From the NCBI GenBank assembly GCA_037833965.1, contig AP031353.1:11038501-11102500 (forward strand): a DNA stretch of 64,000 nt. The letters run 5' to 3'. A program made the position numbers and the translations under genes. Shown in pieces: positions 1 to 11,388 of this stretch; positions within the stretch are counted from its first letter, which is position 1; each line of letters opens with the position of its first letter. Source of the stretch: Marchantia polymorpha subsp. ruderalis (Eukaryota; Streptophyta; Marchantiopsida; Marchantiales; Marchantiaceae). The notes under the pieces were generated by a model. It was not told the origin of the DNA, made no database searches, and saw nothing but the letters and a program-made list of their open reading frames with translations.

Positions 1-3000
1 CAGAGGGAGCTTACTGCAGGAATTGATACACGGAGAACATAGGGAAGCATAGATTCAACAAGCGCCCTGCGCGTTCGCTTTCAATTCAGGTGAAAAAGGC
101 CGCCATGAAAGTCTCTGCTGTAAAGAATTCTGAAAGATATGGAAAGGATTCTATAATGTGCTCACAAGTTTCGGGAACATGGAGCCGAGGAGGCTGTGGC
201 AAGTTCTCGTAGATTCTAGAGGTGCGTTTCTCGCTTCGTAGATCTCCTGGAACTCGGGTGCTCATTTTGGTATTTGTGACTCCCAACCGCATTTGATGAT
301 CGGCAACCCATCACGTCGTCTGAAGTTTGAGCCGACGTCGCCGTCACAATGTGCACAATACTTCCCCACGTCGTGCTCGGCAGTTTGAACTGTATAAACC
401 TGGTACCGAGAAACTTCATGCGCACACAACACCAGGCCAGGACCTGTAGTGCAGTTGGCGTTCTTCTTTGATTCCTCTTCTCGCCCTGGTGTCTGAAATA
501 AGGTCTGCAGATGAACCCCTTCACAGAACAATTTGGAATTGTTCGGTAGGCGACTGCGGCCTGGTCAGCTCTATCATCCGTAAAATATGTTCTTAAATAC
601 TGGAGACAATGGTTTGGTCAGGTCAAGACCTGAGATGCCAAATCCGAAACCAAAAAAAAGCTGCAGAGGACGAGACAAATCAAGATTCTTGGGTTCAGAC
701 ACAGACAATTGAGCCACGACTGGAGATTGCAATAACAACATGGAACTCGCAACAAACGCGGAGAAACAAAGAGAACGACGAATTGGTAGAAACGCACAAA
801 CTAGTGACATACAATTTCTAATGAAGGTCTCTGTAGAGGAGGGGTCATGAAACGAGAAATCAAATACAGCCGGTGACTCATTCTTTGCATAAAAAGTTGG
901 TCAAAATGCGGGTCCAGAAATACCCTAATCCCTATAACAAAATATGAAATATAATTCTCCAGGGACTGGGACCGACTTCTTTCATAAAGAAATCTCCATA
1001 CGTCTCAGCTTATCGAAGACACTGTCCTTGACATATATGAGTAATTATTTATTCCGGAATCTCTGGGAACTAGTTAGGCCATACGTGAACATTAAAGCCC
1101 ATGATTATCTCCAACCCAAGTGTTTCAAGGGTAGATGCACCCTTCTCGCAAAGATTAGTTTCGGCCTCAAAGCTCCATCGAAGCCGTGTCGTGAAAATAT
1201 TCGAAGTTCCTACTTTGGGCATGAAATCCGCATGGAGACTTTTCTTGACGTACAGTTCACTTTGTTCTTTTCTGTACGGCTTGAGGTATCTTCCCAACTT
1301 TTTCCGATACTGTTGGCTCCTCATTTCAATCTGACGATTTTATATCGTATGTGTATATGTCTTGAGGAATCTTCCCAACTTTTCCGATACTCTTAGCTCC
1401 TCATTTCAATCTGACGATTTTATATCGTATGTGTATATGTCTTGAGGAATCTTCCCAACTTTTCCGATACTCTTAGCTCCTCATTTCAATCTGAAGATTT
1501 TATATCGTATGTGTATATGTCTTGAGGAATCTTCCCAACTTTTCCGATACTCTTAGCTCCTCATTTCAATCTGAAGATTTTATATCGTATGTGTATATGG
1601 TCGTCTTCCACGAAAGTCCACCGCAAGGCAGTTCTCTCTCCCATCCAATCGCTGATATTCTTCATGAAACGAATGTCTCACGTCGCTGAGATCAGCAGAG
1701 GGTTGAGGATGGGTACTGCGTCAATTGTGCGGTCGTTCTCCATCTCTTGCAGTCGAGAAAGATTCCTGAACCGTCTGACCTGCACAACGACATGATTGAG
1801 TTCGTTCGTTCGTGAAGGCAACCACAAAACGCCAAAAAGATGGCAATCAAAAGCCGTAGGGAAAAGTGCATGCAGAACAGATTGTGATTTTCATCCTTGA
1901 GAATTATTGATATCCAGAGAATCGCAGTTGGTAAATGGTTTTAAAATACTGGACTACTTGAAGGATAAACTGTTGTTGTTCATTAGTTTTTAAGATTTTA
2001 TGCTGTGAGTTTGGATAGCTGGAGCTAGCAACGAATAATTCACCTTCTCCATTTCATATGTGCAAAAAGTGAGTATAGTATTAGATACTCAAGAAACTTA
2101 CTAAGTGGATGAAATTAATTAAGAATCTGGTAATTAAAATTACAAACTTATCAACTTTCAAAGATCACCATCTCTCGACTTCTAATCAACAGATAAGATG
2201 TCAAGATATTTTTTTTGAAGCTATCAAATACAAAGATCTTGAAAAGATTCAAAATATCGTCAATTTACTGAAAAATATAAAATTCAATAGTGAACAAATT
2301 TAGGATACAAAATCATTTCAAAAAAACTAATTTTTATAGTTTTCTATGAATCAATTCATAATCAATCTATATTTATTTCAATGACAAACATTATCAATAA
2401 AAAATCTTTAAGAGAATCTAAATTTTTTTAACAAATAATTTAATCTTCCATCCGAATCGATTTTAGAAGTTTTCATATAAAATTAATAATTATATAAATT
2501 ATGAAATATATACAAGATTCAATAAAGATGTCAATTGCTTATCAAACAAAATTTAAAATTACTTTCTTCTTCATGATTTAAGCTTTTATACTTGTCATAT
2601 TAAATCAAGCTATATTACTTTTTGTAATTATAATGTAAAATAGTATCATATACTTTATATTTCATGACTTGTTGTTCACATTGTGATTATATTTATAACT
2701 CTTGATTACAACTTGTCTTTCAAATATTTATCTACGTTAATTTCTTCGTTTCATACAGATTTAACATGGTAAAAAGTTTAGTTAAGGTAAATAATAATTA
2801 TTTTGTCATTCCCATTCATTTAAAATTAAGTTACAATTCTGCCAAATTTCTTGTGTTTGAGTATATTTTGATAATGAATAAATAAAATTTATCCAGATCG
2901 AATGATTTTGAAAACATTCTTAAGAATAATATCAACTGTTTTGGTTTTCAAAAGTGTTGTGAAATATTAAATGAAACTAATTTGATTAAAAGAATTTTAT

Positions 3001-3095
3001 CATAACAATTTTTTCCCAAAAAATTAGACTTCAAATTAAACTTTGAAAATTTACATTAACTCATCGATTAGTTTATTAGCAAAATCGATATCAAA
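1..3095. repeat. Large duplicated segment SD-A, copy 1
   Basis: This stretch matches 14260-17147 in direct orientation at an offset of 14259 with scattered substitutions and small indels. For example, the opening cagagggagcttactgcagg recurs at 14260. The first 1.8 kb has ordinary composition and 1.8-3.1 kb is very AT-rich. I recognise no gene. An 89-codon minus-strand frame at 262-531 (with a KYCAHC pair) is kept in both copies with about two residue changes, which could reflect youth of the duplication rather than selection. The copies differ mainly in a tandem array at 1280-1600 and in the 2.5 kb of extra sequence that follows copy 2. Confidence 0.85.
1280..1600. repeat. Tandem array of about four 80-bp units
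   Basis: Units begin with CTTGAGG(T/A)AT at 1280, 1361, 1441 and 1521 and end with GTGTATATG. Units 2-4 are almost identical and the first is more diverged. The duplicated copy of this region has a single unit (15539-15620), so the array expanded after the large duplication or contracted in copy 2. Confidence 0.9.
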
Positions 3096-4690
3096 GGACC
3101 GAGGAGATGAAGGCAATTGATGCTACTCTCATCGAGAGTGATTGAAAATCATAATCCTTGCCAGAAATGGAGCGATTGGGGGATACTGAAGGTACTTTAG
3201 GATCACCAATTTTTCAACTGTACACTCTCTGTAACCGATTGATTATGCAAATTTTTAGGAAAGCTGCTGAAGTTATCTCCGATCGAATCTGATAGACCGA
3301 ATAAAGTAATAATACCACACAGTTGCGACTACAGCTCTAAGGATTGCGTGGGTAGTTTTGTTCCTCCTTTCGCTGATTGTTCACACAGAGACAGAGAAGA
3401 TGCGGGGCATGAACTCAGGACTCGAAAAGTTTAATGTCCTGAGTTCTTGGCATGTCCGTGATTGTTCGAAGCATTAAAGCTGTCAGGCTCTACCTGGTGA
3501 TAGTAGTTACCTGAATTTAGAACATTCGTGTCCATTTAGCGGACGACAAGATGTGCAATCCACAATGATGGTTCCTGATGTAAGGATGAGCTCATAAGCT
3601 CTTCGGCATCGTCCAGTCAAAAGCCTAACAATGGCTAGCACAGCTCGGGAGAACCGAAGATATCGTCCATGGGCTGTGAGCAGAGATGAGTGATATGGAT
3701 GTCTCCATTCAAGGCTTGGAAAAAGTGCACGCAACTACAGTATGAAACATTTTCGATCACAGAATGAAGTTTACAATTTCCTGAGAGGTTGGTCAACTCT
3801 GTCAGTTTCGATTTTCGTTTCGCGCATAGTTCGCGTTTCGTGCGCGCGGATGGTTTCAATCATCTGTCTCGCCCTCGAAAATGAGAAATCACAGACATTT
3901 GCATGCACGAAAGCAGGTGAAACAGTACCCATCTTCTGCGCACCTATCAGGTCGTACTGTATTGGCTTTCTCGGATGTGCGCTGACTAAAGAAGAGAGCT
4001 GTCCGCAGACTCTTCATCTCTGAGGAACTTGGTGCCTTGAAATCAAAGAAGATCTTAGTTCCGAAGCGAATGTGAATATGAATATGTTGCATGAGCCTCT
4101 GGTATTCTCCGAGGAATTCTAGCTGTAAACCAGCTTTGGGATTTCTTACCAGCTCGAATATCTGTGAAATCTTCTTAGATTTGAATTTAGTGAAGAGCCC
4201 AGATATCGCAGTAGATTGCCACCATCTTTAAGTAGCGACGGTGATTACAATCTCTCTGCATTTTAAAAGTACTTATCCGTTTGAATCTTTGCTCAACTTT
4301 GATCATTACTTTACAGTTAATGATTCCAGAACTGACAGAATGCCTCGGGAATCAATCCAATCCAATGAATTCATACCCTTGAATCGGCCTTGGAAGAGTT
4401 GGCTTACGCCAAGCACAGCCCTACCGTGTGTAGTCTCTAATCGATAGAAGTGTGGCACTCGCGATGCCAAGAGAAGCATGGTTTTCGAAATTGGCATTAG
4501 TGCTGTTCTCTGGAGAAAATAACCTTCTGGTGTCAATTATCGACAGTTTGGTGCTTACGATGAGCAAGAGACTACACGGAATCAAAGCAAATCCATAGGA
4601 ACTCGCGTCGGCCAGGTTTAATATAACTGGCAGACGCCTGAGGTTGCCTGAATCTATTTCGAAGATAAAAACTTGGGCTCATCATTCTAT
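3096..4690. repeat. Large duplicated segment SD-B, copy 1
   Basis: Matches 19681-21270 in direct orientation, starting at ccgaggagatgaaggcaatt. In this copy SD-B directly follows SD-A. In the other copy they are separated by about 2.5 kb holding an inverted repeat and a copia derivative. Short frames are present in both copies (3889-4092 and 4306-4536 minus) but resemble no family I recognise. The stretch 4690-5085 between SD-B and the next module shows nothing I can name. Confidence 0.8.
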
Positions 4691-5185
4691 ACTCTCAGGT
4701 TTTGAACAAAAAGGAGCTTACGCTTTAATAGCCACCGTTTTCCTGGCTCTAGTCTTTGCTGGGTTTCAAGGAATTCTCTCTCTCGGTGTGAACGAAGCAC
4801 TTACTGTACCAACTGAGCTAACCTGGAAAACTCGCACTTTTTCAATTTGATACTAGAAGTGCCAAGATTCATAAAAAGATTAATGGCCCTAAATCCATAA
4901 ACCGTTTAACACCCCCGTTTTATTACGTCTTGCGTCGACGCGGAGCGGACGGGTGTAACTATTTGATGTTTTCTGGCGAGTCTATGTATATGCATATAGT
5001 CTGAGTCGCTTCTCCAGCCGAAGCAAACAAACTAGTGGCTGTAGTCCAGGGTTTATTGAATATCTCAAGGCTGTGATCAATCTGGATATTCCAGATTTGT
5101 TTTGAATGTCATGTTATGCAAAAGCTTTTGCATATCTATGCTTTAGCCGCAAAACAAACATGTTTTGTAAACATAGGCATTATAT

Positions 5186-5446
5186 CTAAGGTCGGGGTAG
5201 CATGAAGACTTTTAGCCATCGTGGAGGTTTTTTTCTCTCAGCACCATTCGTCAGACTCAGACCTCCATGCTCATCCCCTTCGCCAATCCGCTTCCGCCCA
5301 GTGGAGCAATAAACCGCAAAGTCTTCGCTGTTATTGTGCTGCAGGTCAAATTTTCCAAAGTTGTTGTTTTCGAGGCTGTCACGAGCTCTTGCCAAAATTT
5401 CCTCTGGATCAGAGGAAACAACTTTCGAGAAGTAAACAAACATCAC
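5186..5446 (-). pseudogene. LRAT/NC-domain gene, last-exon fragment
   Basis: The minus frame carries DPEEILARARDSLENNNFGK followed by NNSEDFAVYCSTG, the C-terminal signature of plant LRAT/NC-domain proteins, whose usual form is NNCEDFA.YCKTG. It matches the last coding exon of the fuller copy at 7984-8267. The homologous block runs from about 5085 to 5440 and corresponds to 7925-8245. The match ends where copia integrase sequence begins, so upstream exons are missing. The usual Cys of the NCEDF motif is Ser here. It is a gene fragment created by duplication and retrotransposon insertion. Confidence 0.7.
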
Positions 5447-5452
5447 GCAGCT

Positions 5453-5740
5453 TCAATCACGGTTTTTGCGCTCTGAAACTACATTTTGATGTGGAGTTGG
5501 AGCAGTGGTGAGTTGGCGTTGTATGCCTTTATTAATACAATAGGTGTTGAAGGACTGACATAAGTATTTTACTTCTTTGGCTAAACACATAATTGGGACT
5601 TTGAAATCCCAACCACTCTCTAGAGTAGTGATGGCAGCTACTTTATGCGGGAATACGTTTTCGCCTAAAGTGACAAATTGTTTAAAACATTCAGTAGTAC
5701 CATTCTTAAGTAGAAGGAAGTAGGTCCATGTATAAACCAT
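5453..5740 (-). pseudogene. Copia integrase core fragment
   Basis: The frame reads TYFLLLKNGTTECFKQF and later LTTAPTPHQNVVSERKNRD, matching the conserved end of the copia integrase catalytic core (typically APTPQQNGVSERKNR). The segment where the SD-GGEF motif normally lies reads LESGWDFKVP, so the core is degraded. Sequence after the stop continues with a recognisable IEAA remnant before the element is lost at about 5440. The frame is non-functional. Confidence 0.85.
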
Positions 5741-6150
5741 GAATAGTCATCAATAAAGGTCAGCATATACCTAAATTCGGTTCCTTCTACAACTGAACCA
5801 CAGATGTCGGTATGGTATAGCTCCAGAGGACAAGTACTTTGCTTGGCAGGCTTCTTACTCCTCTAGACGCGATGTTGGTTGGACAAAACACAAGTGAAGC
5901 ACTTATGTTCACGGCCTGATGGTAAGTAAGGCAAACCTTTCACAAGGCGTTTGGAGGAAATATGGTGTGCTGTCTAGAAATTTAAGTGACATAGCCGATG
6001 ATGCCAAAGTGTTATTGTGTCAATGGACGGTATAGTTGCAAAAGTCGGATTGTCTTCAGCAATTCCGACAAAATCTGGATAGTCAATAAGCCTGAAATGT
6101 CGTAGAGCTGCCTGAACCTTTGTGAGTAGTTGCTTGGATTCTTCAGATCA

Positions 6151-6453
6151 CTAAGGATGAGAAGGCTTAATCTTATACAATCTACTCCTAGGGTTTCTAT
6201 TTGCGTATAGAAATATACTGGTTGGATCATTTTCATCTACAAGAAAACATGAACAAGGCGTAAAGAGTGCATAATGCCCTGAATAAGTGAGACAGCCTAC
6301 AGATAGGAGTTTTTCGTCAACCAAGGTACAAACGGACATGTTTGACAGATTTTTATTAGAGTGAATACACAAGGTGCCTTTCCTGGCTACAGAAATACAA
6401 GTCCCATTGGTAGTAGACACTCCTACTGATGAGTATCCTGCTCGAAATGACAA
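6151..6453 (-). pseudogene. Copia protease/pre-integrase region fragment
   Basis: The frame includes VARKGTLCIHSNKNLSNMSV followed by LVDEKLLSVGCLTYSGHYALF. This is the order seen between the copia protease and the GAG-pre-integrase domain (GKGT..I......L.NV..V..L..NLLSVGQL...G). The integrase zinc-binding region is expected between here and 5740 but is disrupted by stops. The fragment belongs to the decayed element spanning 5447-7892. Confidence 0.75.
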
Positions 6454-6526
6454 CAGAAGAGAAGGATCTCCTGTGACATGGTTGCTTGCTCTCGAATCAA
6501 CATAAAAATCAACTATCAGAGAGTAT

Positions 6527-7477
6527 TCACTCGTAAAATTTTGCCTCTACCTCTAGAGGTTCTTCAGGAACATTTGAAGATTCAACATGGATCATAGGAT
6601 ACCCTTCTTCCACCATGTGGAACCAATCATGGTTGCTCCGACGGAGGTTGGATGCGCGTTTTTGCAGCTGTGTAATGGACTCATCTAATTTTGGTAAGTG
6701 ACAATTAGCAAAAAGATGATGAGCCCTGCTACAGTAATCACAGCGTGCTGAAGGTGGCATATTTCACTCTGCCCGTGAGGTTGAGGTGACATGAAATCGA
6801 GTTTATCAAGAAGTATGACTTGAGCAAGCACGGAAGTCATGGCGTTTGGTAGCGGAGAAGTTAGCCTCCATGTCAGATTGTGTGTTTCCTTCGGTGAAGT
6901 ACTGCATGGACTGAAGAAATTCGACGAGATCTTGATATGGCGGAGTAGGTTGGCGCTCCATTTCGCTCGGAAAATTATGCACAAAAAGGCCGTATCTAGG
7001 AGGCAATTCCTGCAGCGTGTGATGTATGAGGTCAGTGATTGGTACTCTATGACCGATGCCGACGAGCTCGGCAGCAATAGAGTCTACTTGTTGTAGGTAT
7101 TTTTCAAGAGAAGTGCCATCTGCAAGCTAAAGCGAGGACAACGAGTGAGAGAGAAGGAGACTTCTTTGTGTGTTACGCTATTCATATTGCTGACGAAGGT
7201 GAGTTCAAAGCTCTGCAGGTGTGTACTCAAAATCTAAACCAGAAAGTAAAATGTCAAAATATACAGGGGCCTGAATCAGAGATATGGCTTTGATACGAGG
7301 CTTGCGGATGTCTTGCTGACGAGTGTCATCGAGATTGTGAAGTTGAAACAGTTGGTGGATGATCTCATCCCAACAATCTTTGGTGCTAAGGTTCGTTTTG
7401 AGTCAGATCTACCAATTGAGATAGTTGTCACGCCTAGAAAGCTTCATAGACTCGGAAAAATATGAACCTTTGTCCAT
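6527..7477 (-). pseudogene. Copia gag remnant with CCHC zinc knuckle
   Basis: Gag begins at an ATG at 7475-7477, reading MDKGSYFSESMKLSRRDNYL and then a stop after NW. The frame moves several times. A piece at 6806-7006 resembles the UBN2-type copia gag (LPPRYGLFVHNFP-like). The 6527-6760 frame has a knuckle CDYCSRAHHLFANC, which fits CX2CX4HX4C. The ATG lies about 125 bp inside the PBS on the minus strand, as expected for copia. Multiple stops and shifts make it a pseudogene. Confidence 0.75.
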
Positions 7478-7601
7478 TGCTAGCTAAGGTCCTAGAACAA
7501 CAAGTTCTCTTGTAACAGGAAAGCATCTGCTTATTGAAAGGAACAAGACCGGTAAATATCTAATGGACGGTCGCTAGTGAAAGAATAACCAAACACTTCA
7601 G

Positions 7602-7612
7602 TTTTGATACCA
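7602..7612 (-). promoter_or_regulatory. Primer-binding site, initiator Met-tRNA type
   Basis: The minus strand reads TGGTATCAAAA immediately after the LTR end (TTCCAACA). TGGTATC is the usual start of the copia PBS complementary to the Met-tRNA 3' end. The same arrangement recurs at 18564-18574. Confidence 0.8.
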
Positions 7613-7892
7613 TGTTGGAAGTAAGAGCTGAACTCAATATCTGATTACAGTAGTGAGAGTAGAACCCTTAAATTAGCAAAGGAGATAAGGATGATCGAGA
7701 ACATCGAACGTCAATATACCAACCTAGAAAGGAGGGTAAGAAGACAAAGAAGATCTAACACTATACTGCACTCGGTAACTAAATACTAACAGCACATTCA
7801 GGGAACTGAACTCGGAGCTAGCCGAGCTCGAACAGTCCTCCGAAGGAGACTTCTTTGGCTTTATGAGAAAACCCGAGAAATCCTCCTTGGCA
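7613..7892 (-). repeat. Copia 5' LTR (approximate limits)
   Basis: On the minus strand it begins near TGCCAAGGAGGA and ends TTCCAACA directly before the PBS. It aligns with 18575-18832 throughout. The outer limit is inferred from where the two copies stop matching (shared up to about the agggcg at 7900). No partner LTR remains in the window. Confidence 0.65.
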
Positions 7893-7930
7893 CAAGGGCG
7901 CATCTACAAGGATTCCTGATGAGTCTTGAT

Positions 7931-7975
7931 ATTCCAAATATATTTGGAATGTCATGTTATGCAAAAGCTTTTGCA
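7931..7975. repeat. Two perfect palindromes downstream of the LRAT/NC gene
   Basis: attccaaatatatttggaat (7931-7950) and gcaaaagcttttgc (7962-7975) are perfect palindromes 11 bp apart, just past the stop of the LRAT/NC-domain gene. The second is also kept in the related block near 5117-5130, where the first is mutated. Confidence 0.8.
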
Positions 7976-7983
7976 TATCTATG

Positions 7984-9461
7984 CTAAACATGTTCTGTAA
8001 ACATAGGCATTGTATCTAAGGTCGGGGTAGCAAGAAGACTTGTAGCCATTGTGGAGGTTTCTCTCTCAGCAGCATTCGTCAAACTCAGACCTCCATGCTC
8101 ATCCCCTTCCCCAATCCATTTCCGCCCAGTGGAGCAATAAACTGCAAAGTCTTCGCTGTTATTGTGCTGCAGGTCAAATTTTCCAAAGTTGTTGTTTTCG
8201 AGGCTGTCACGAGCTCTTCCCAAAATTTCCTCTGGATCAGGACTCTTTTCTAAATTTGTAGTGGTACCTGCAAGCGGGTACAATCCGGGAATCTATCGTC
8301 AAACACTATGACAAACTTCTCAAAGCAGCAAAAACCGAGACATCTGGTAACTCAAGAGCGATAGGTCCAACAGTCTCGTATCTTTACTTCGATTGGATCA
8401 CAAAAAGGTTGACATGGTCCTTTAGCATGAACTGACCTCCATCTATAGGGTTCCACGAGCTATACTGCTCATAGCCATAACGATACTTGTGGAGCTCGCT
8501 CTCCCCCTTGAAACATTCGATGCATGTCTTCAGAATGCCACATTCCCGATCACCGAAATATCTAGGGCATCCTCCATCAGTTGTATAACGACAGTGGGGC
8601 CTATTTCTTCGATACACATTGTGGATAATATATCCATCGGCGTCGACGATGCCTACAAGAACATATACAAGCAAAGCTTAGGTCCCGCTCGGCTGAAGCC
8701 ACTATACGTGGAAGAGAAACGCTGAGGTCTTCGAGCATTCAAACCTCCCATGATTGCAGCATAGGAGGTCAGATAGCTGTCCTCAACTTTGCTGGAGTCC
8801 CTGGGTTGAACCTTGAAGGTCGGGTCTAAACCTTCCCACCCTCTCCCACATTGGCCTCGAAGGAGCAGCATTGAGGTTAGAAAGCTCTAAAGTCAGCCCA
8901 AACTTTGCACCCAACTTCAACAAGACATTCCCACGGAGGCGTCCAAGAAGCGACGAACACAGTACAAACAACACCAAAATAATCAGAAGCACATCCCCTG
9001 ATCCTCATGCTATTGTTCAGAAGTTCCCTTCACGAAAGAACGAGGAGCATTCAACTTTTGGCCATCGTGCTCTAGGTCCTAGACAGTCAGCACCACTTTC
9101 ATAACACCTATTCTCGAGACGACATCAAATTGGACCAAAATCATGTGGCAGGACTTCAGCTGAGCTCACCGTGGTGCGTGTATAGACTCAACCCGCTGTA
9201 TTTGTAGACGTGATCGCCCGGCTTCAGATCTATGGCGTATTGAGTCTTGAAGAGAAGGTTGGATATTTGCTTAATAAAGCGATGAGGAGGTATGTAGAGT
9301 TTCAGTTCTCTGTACGGCAGAGATGTCGATTCTGTAGGCTGGAGAATGTTACAAAAAGTGATTTTCAAGGTGAGAAAATGCGCCGCGTAATTGATCAAAC
9401 TTGCATGAATGGCAACATTTGGTTCTTTTCTAAGATTGAGTATGAAACTTACCGAAGACAA
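7984..9461 (-). CDS. LRAT/NC-domain protein gene, three coding exons, NxEDF Cys replaced by Ser
   Basis: Three minus-strand exons give one continuous NC (LRAT-like, NlpC/P60-fold) domain. Exon 1 ends at 9170 with LKPGDHVYKYSGLSLYTHH, followed by donor GTGAGC (9164-9169). Exon 2 (8437-8652) starts after acceptor TTGTAG, gives GIVDADGYIIHNV, the Cys segment CGILKTCIECFKGES and a WNPIDGG end, with donor GTCAGT (8431-8436). Exon 3 (8267-7984) starts after CTTGCAG and gives GTTTNLEKSPDPEEILGRAR, NNSEDFAVYCSTG and a stop at 7984. Phases join without a break. Plant NC proteins normally start only a few residues before LKPGDH, so the ATG at 9461 is doubtful and an upstream exon is possible. The Cys of NCEDF, the nucleophile in LRAT-type enzymes, is AGC (Ser), so this copy is either a pseudoenzyme or a decaying duplicate. 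The C-terminus is shorter than usual. Confidence 0.6.
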
Positions 9462-9743
9462 TTATCAACAAAAAACTCTCCTCAACATGGGATGCACTGA
9501 AACTAAAAATGGCTATAATTTGAGCTAGAGCATTTGTAGTTCACTCCTCTAGTTTCTTGGATAAACTGCAATAGTATTCTGACGGGAATAAAAAACGAGC
9601 GAGTCTTAAGAGTGACCGATCCAATCTCCAGATATGTTTCCGACTGAATTTGAGTGGATTAGCTGATGAAACAGAAAAAAGGATCTTCTCGGCTTTGGAT
9701 CTAGTCGGCTTACTGTTAAAATTGAGCATGCTGCAAACGCACG

Positions 9744-10515
9744 CTATAGAAGTAAAGTGACAGCTGCACTCCCACTCACCATTTTGGGTCTACCTGAGGT
9801 CAATACGATGTATTGACCATGGATGGATGATATGGATGTATTGCTCATGCCCTTCTGCCCAGTGGAGGTTTTTCTCTCAGCACCATTCTTCAAACTAAGA
9901 CCTCCATGCTCATCCCCTTCGCCGACATTATGGACAATATATCTATCGTCGACGACATTATGGACAATATATCTATCGTCGACGCGGATGGATACGCCTA
10001 CAAGAACACACACAAGCAAAGCTTAGGTCCCGCTCGGCTGAAGCCACTATACGTGGAAGAGAAACGCTGAGGTCTTCGAGCATTCAAACCTCCCATGATT
10101 GCAGCATAGGAGGTCAGATAGCTGTCCTCAACTTTGCAAGAGTCCCTGGGTTGAACCTTGAAGGTCGGGTCTAAACCTTCCCACCCTCTCCCACGTTGGC
10201 CTCGAAGGAGCAGCATTGAGGTTAGAAAGCTCTGAAGTCAGCCCAAACTTTGCACCCAACTTCAACAAGACATTCCCACGGAGGCGTCCAAGAAGCGACG
10301 AACACAGTACAAACAACACCGAAATAATCAGAAGCACATCCCCTGATACTCATGCTATTGTTCAGAAGTTCCCTTCACGAAAGAACGAGGAACATTCAAC
10401 TTTTGGCCATCGTACTGTAGGTCCTAGACAGTCAGCACCACTTTCAAAACACCTATCCTCGAGACGAGATCAAATTGGACCAAAATCATGTGGCAGGACT
10501 TCAGCTGAGCTCACC
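9744..10515 (-). pseudogene. LRAT/NC gene copy with internal deletion and 30-bp duplication
   Basis: Exon 1 ends at 10515 (LKLGDYVFKYG...LDHG) before donor GTGAGC, and exon 2 starts at 9997 after TTGTAG. After VDDRYIVHNV the ten-codon unit is repeated in tandem (30-bp period, 9924-9983). The sequence then jumps to GEGDEHGGLSL, which lies downstream of the domain in the fuller copy. The Cys segment, the PEE helix and the N(C/S)EDF motif are therefore missing, and the first catalytic-block His has changed. It is a pseudogene. Confidence 0.75.
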
Positions 10516-11388
10516 GTGGTCCAAGTATACATTCAAACACATGCCGTATTTGAAGACGTAATCGCCCAGCTTGAGATCTCTGAGATTGGGCAAGATATGA
10601 GTTCTGAAGACAATGCTGGATACTCGCTGTATTAAGAGTTTCAGTTCTCTGTACGGCAGAGATGTCGATTCTGTAGGCTGGAGAATGTTACAAAAAGTGA
10701 TCTTCTAGGTTAGAAATGCGCCGCATAATTGATCAAACTTGCATGAATGGCAAAATGTGGTTCTATTCTAAGTTTGAGTAAGAAACTTACCGAAGACAAT
10801 AATGAACAAAAAACTCTCCTCAATATGGGATGCACTGAAATAAAAAATGGCTATAATTTGAGCTAGAGCATTTGTAGTTCACTCCTCTAGTTTCTTGGAT
10901 AAACTGCAATAGTATTCTGACGGGAAGAAAAAACGAGCGAGTCTTAATAGTGACCGATCCAATGTCCAGATATGTTCCCGACTGAGTTTGAGTGGATGAG
11001 CTGATGAAACAGGAAAAAGTATTTCTCGCTGAGACACAGGTAAGGATTAAGATAGTATTGTAGGACAAGTAAAAAACTCATATTGGAAACTTGAACTCCA
11101 GTGCACCCACAACTTGGACATGAATCTACACAATCACGGAAGGTCGCGGAGCTGGTGCTGCGCAACACTACAATAAACGAGAAGGTTTGAACGATGACTG
11201 AGCTCTGGTGACGATTGTGATGGGTTATGTTTTTCCTGCAAAAGCGGCTGTCGTTTGCAAAATAGATAGATGAATTCAAAGAGAAAGAGATACAAGCTTT
11301 GGTTCTAATCGGCTTACTGTTAAAATTGAGCATGCTGCAAACGCACGCTATAGAAGTAAAGTGACAGCTGCACTACCACTCACCATTT
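9830..11388. repeat. LRAT/NC repeat module, unit II (tandem copy)
   Basis: Direct tandem copy of unit I, about 90% alike by eye across the intron and exon-1 flank. It lacks the middle of the gene. It also has about 300 bp (11020-11310) that unit I lacks and that is shared with 23030-23310. These differences show that the three units have exchanged or lost segments independently. Confidence 0.75.

Larger units (their letters stand above)
5447..7892 (-). mobile_element. Decayed Ty1/copia element, 5' part (LTR, PBS, gag to integrase)
   Basis: Read on the minus strand, this is the 5' half of a copia retrotransposon: LTR (about 7613-7892), Met-tRNA-type PBS, gag, zinc knuckle, pre-integrase region and integrase core, ending abruptly near 5447. 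No RT, RNase H or 3' LTR follows. Blocks of the LRAT/NC last exon flank it on both sides (5085-5440 and 7925-8245), which suggests insertion coupled with duplication or unequal recombination. Stops and frame changes show it is inactive. A related derivative lies at 17741-18832. Confidence 0.85.
7925..9783. repeat. LRAT/NC repeat module, unit I
   Basis: This block contains the LRAT/NC gene copy and ends with tgctgcaaacgcacgctata (9729) and caccatt. It is repeated in tandem as unit II (9830-11388, ending with the same sequence at 11331) and in dispersed form at about 21480-23318. Sequence between the coding exon 1 and the unit end is shared by all three but non-coding as far as I can see. Confidence 0.8.

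Noticed and set aside
5085..8245. Direct repeats 5085-5440 and 7925-8245 as the LTRs of the copia element between them.
   Set aside because: Both encode the last LRAT/NC exon, and a proper LTR next to a PBS lies inside at 7613-7892.
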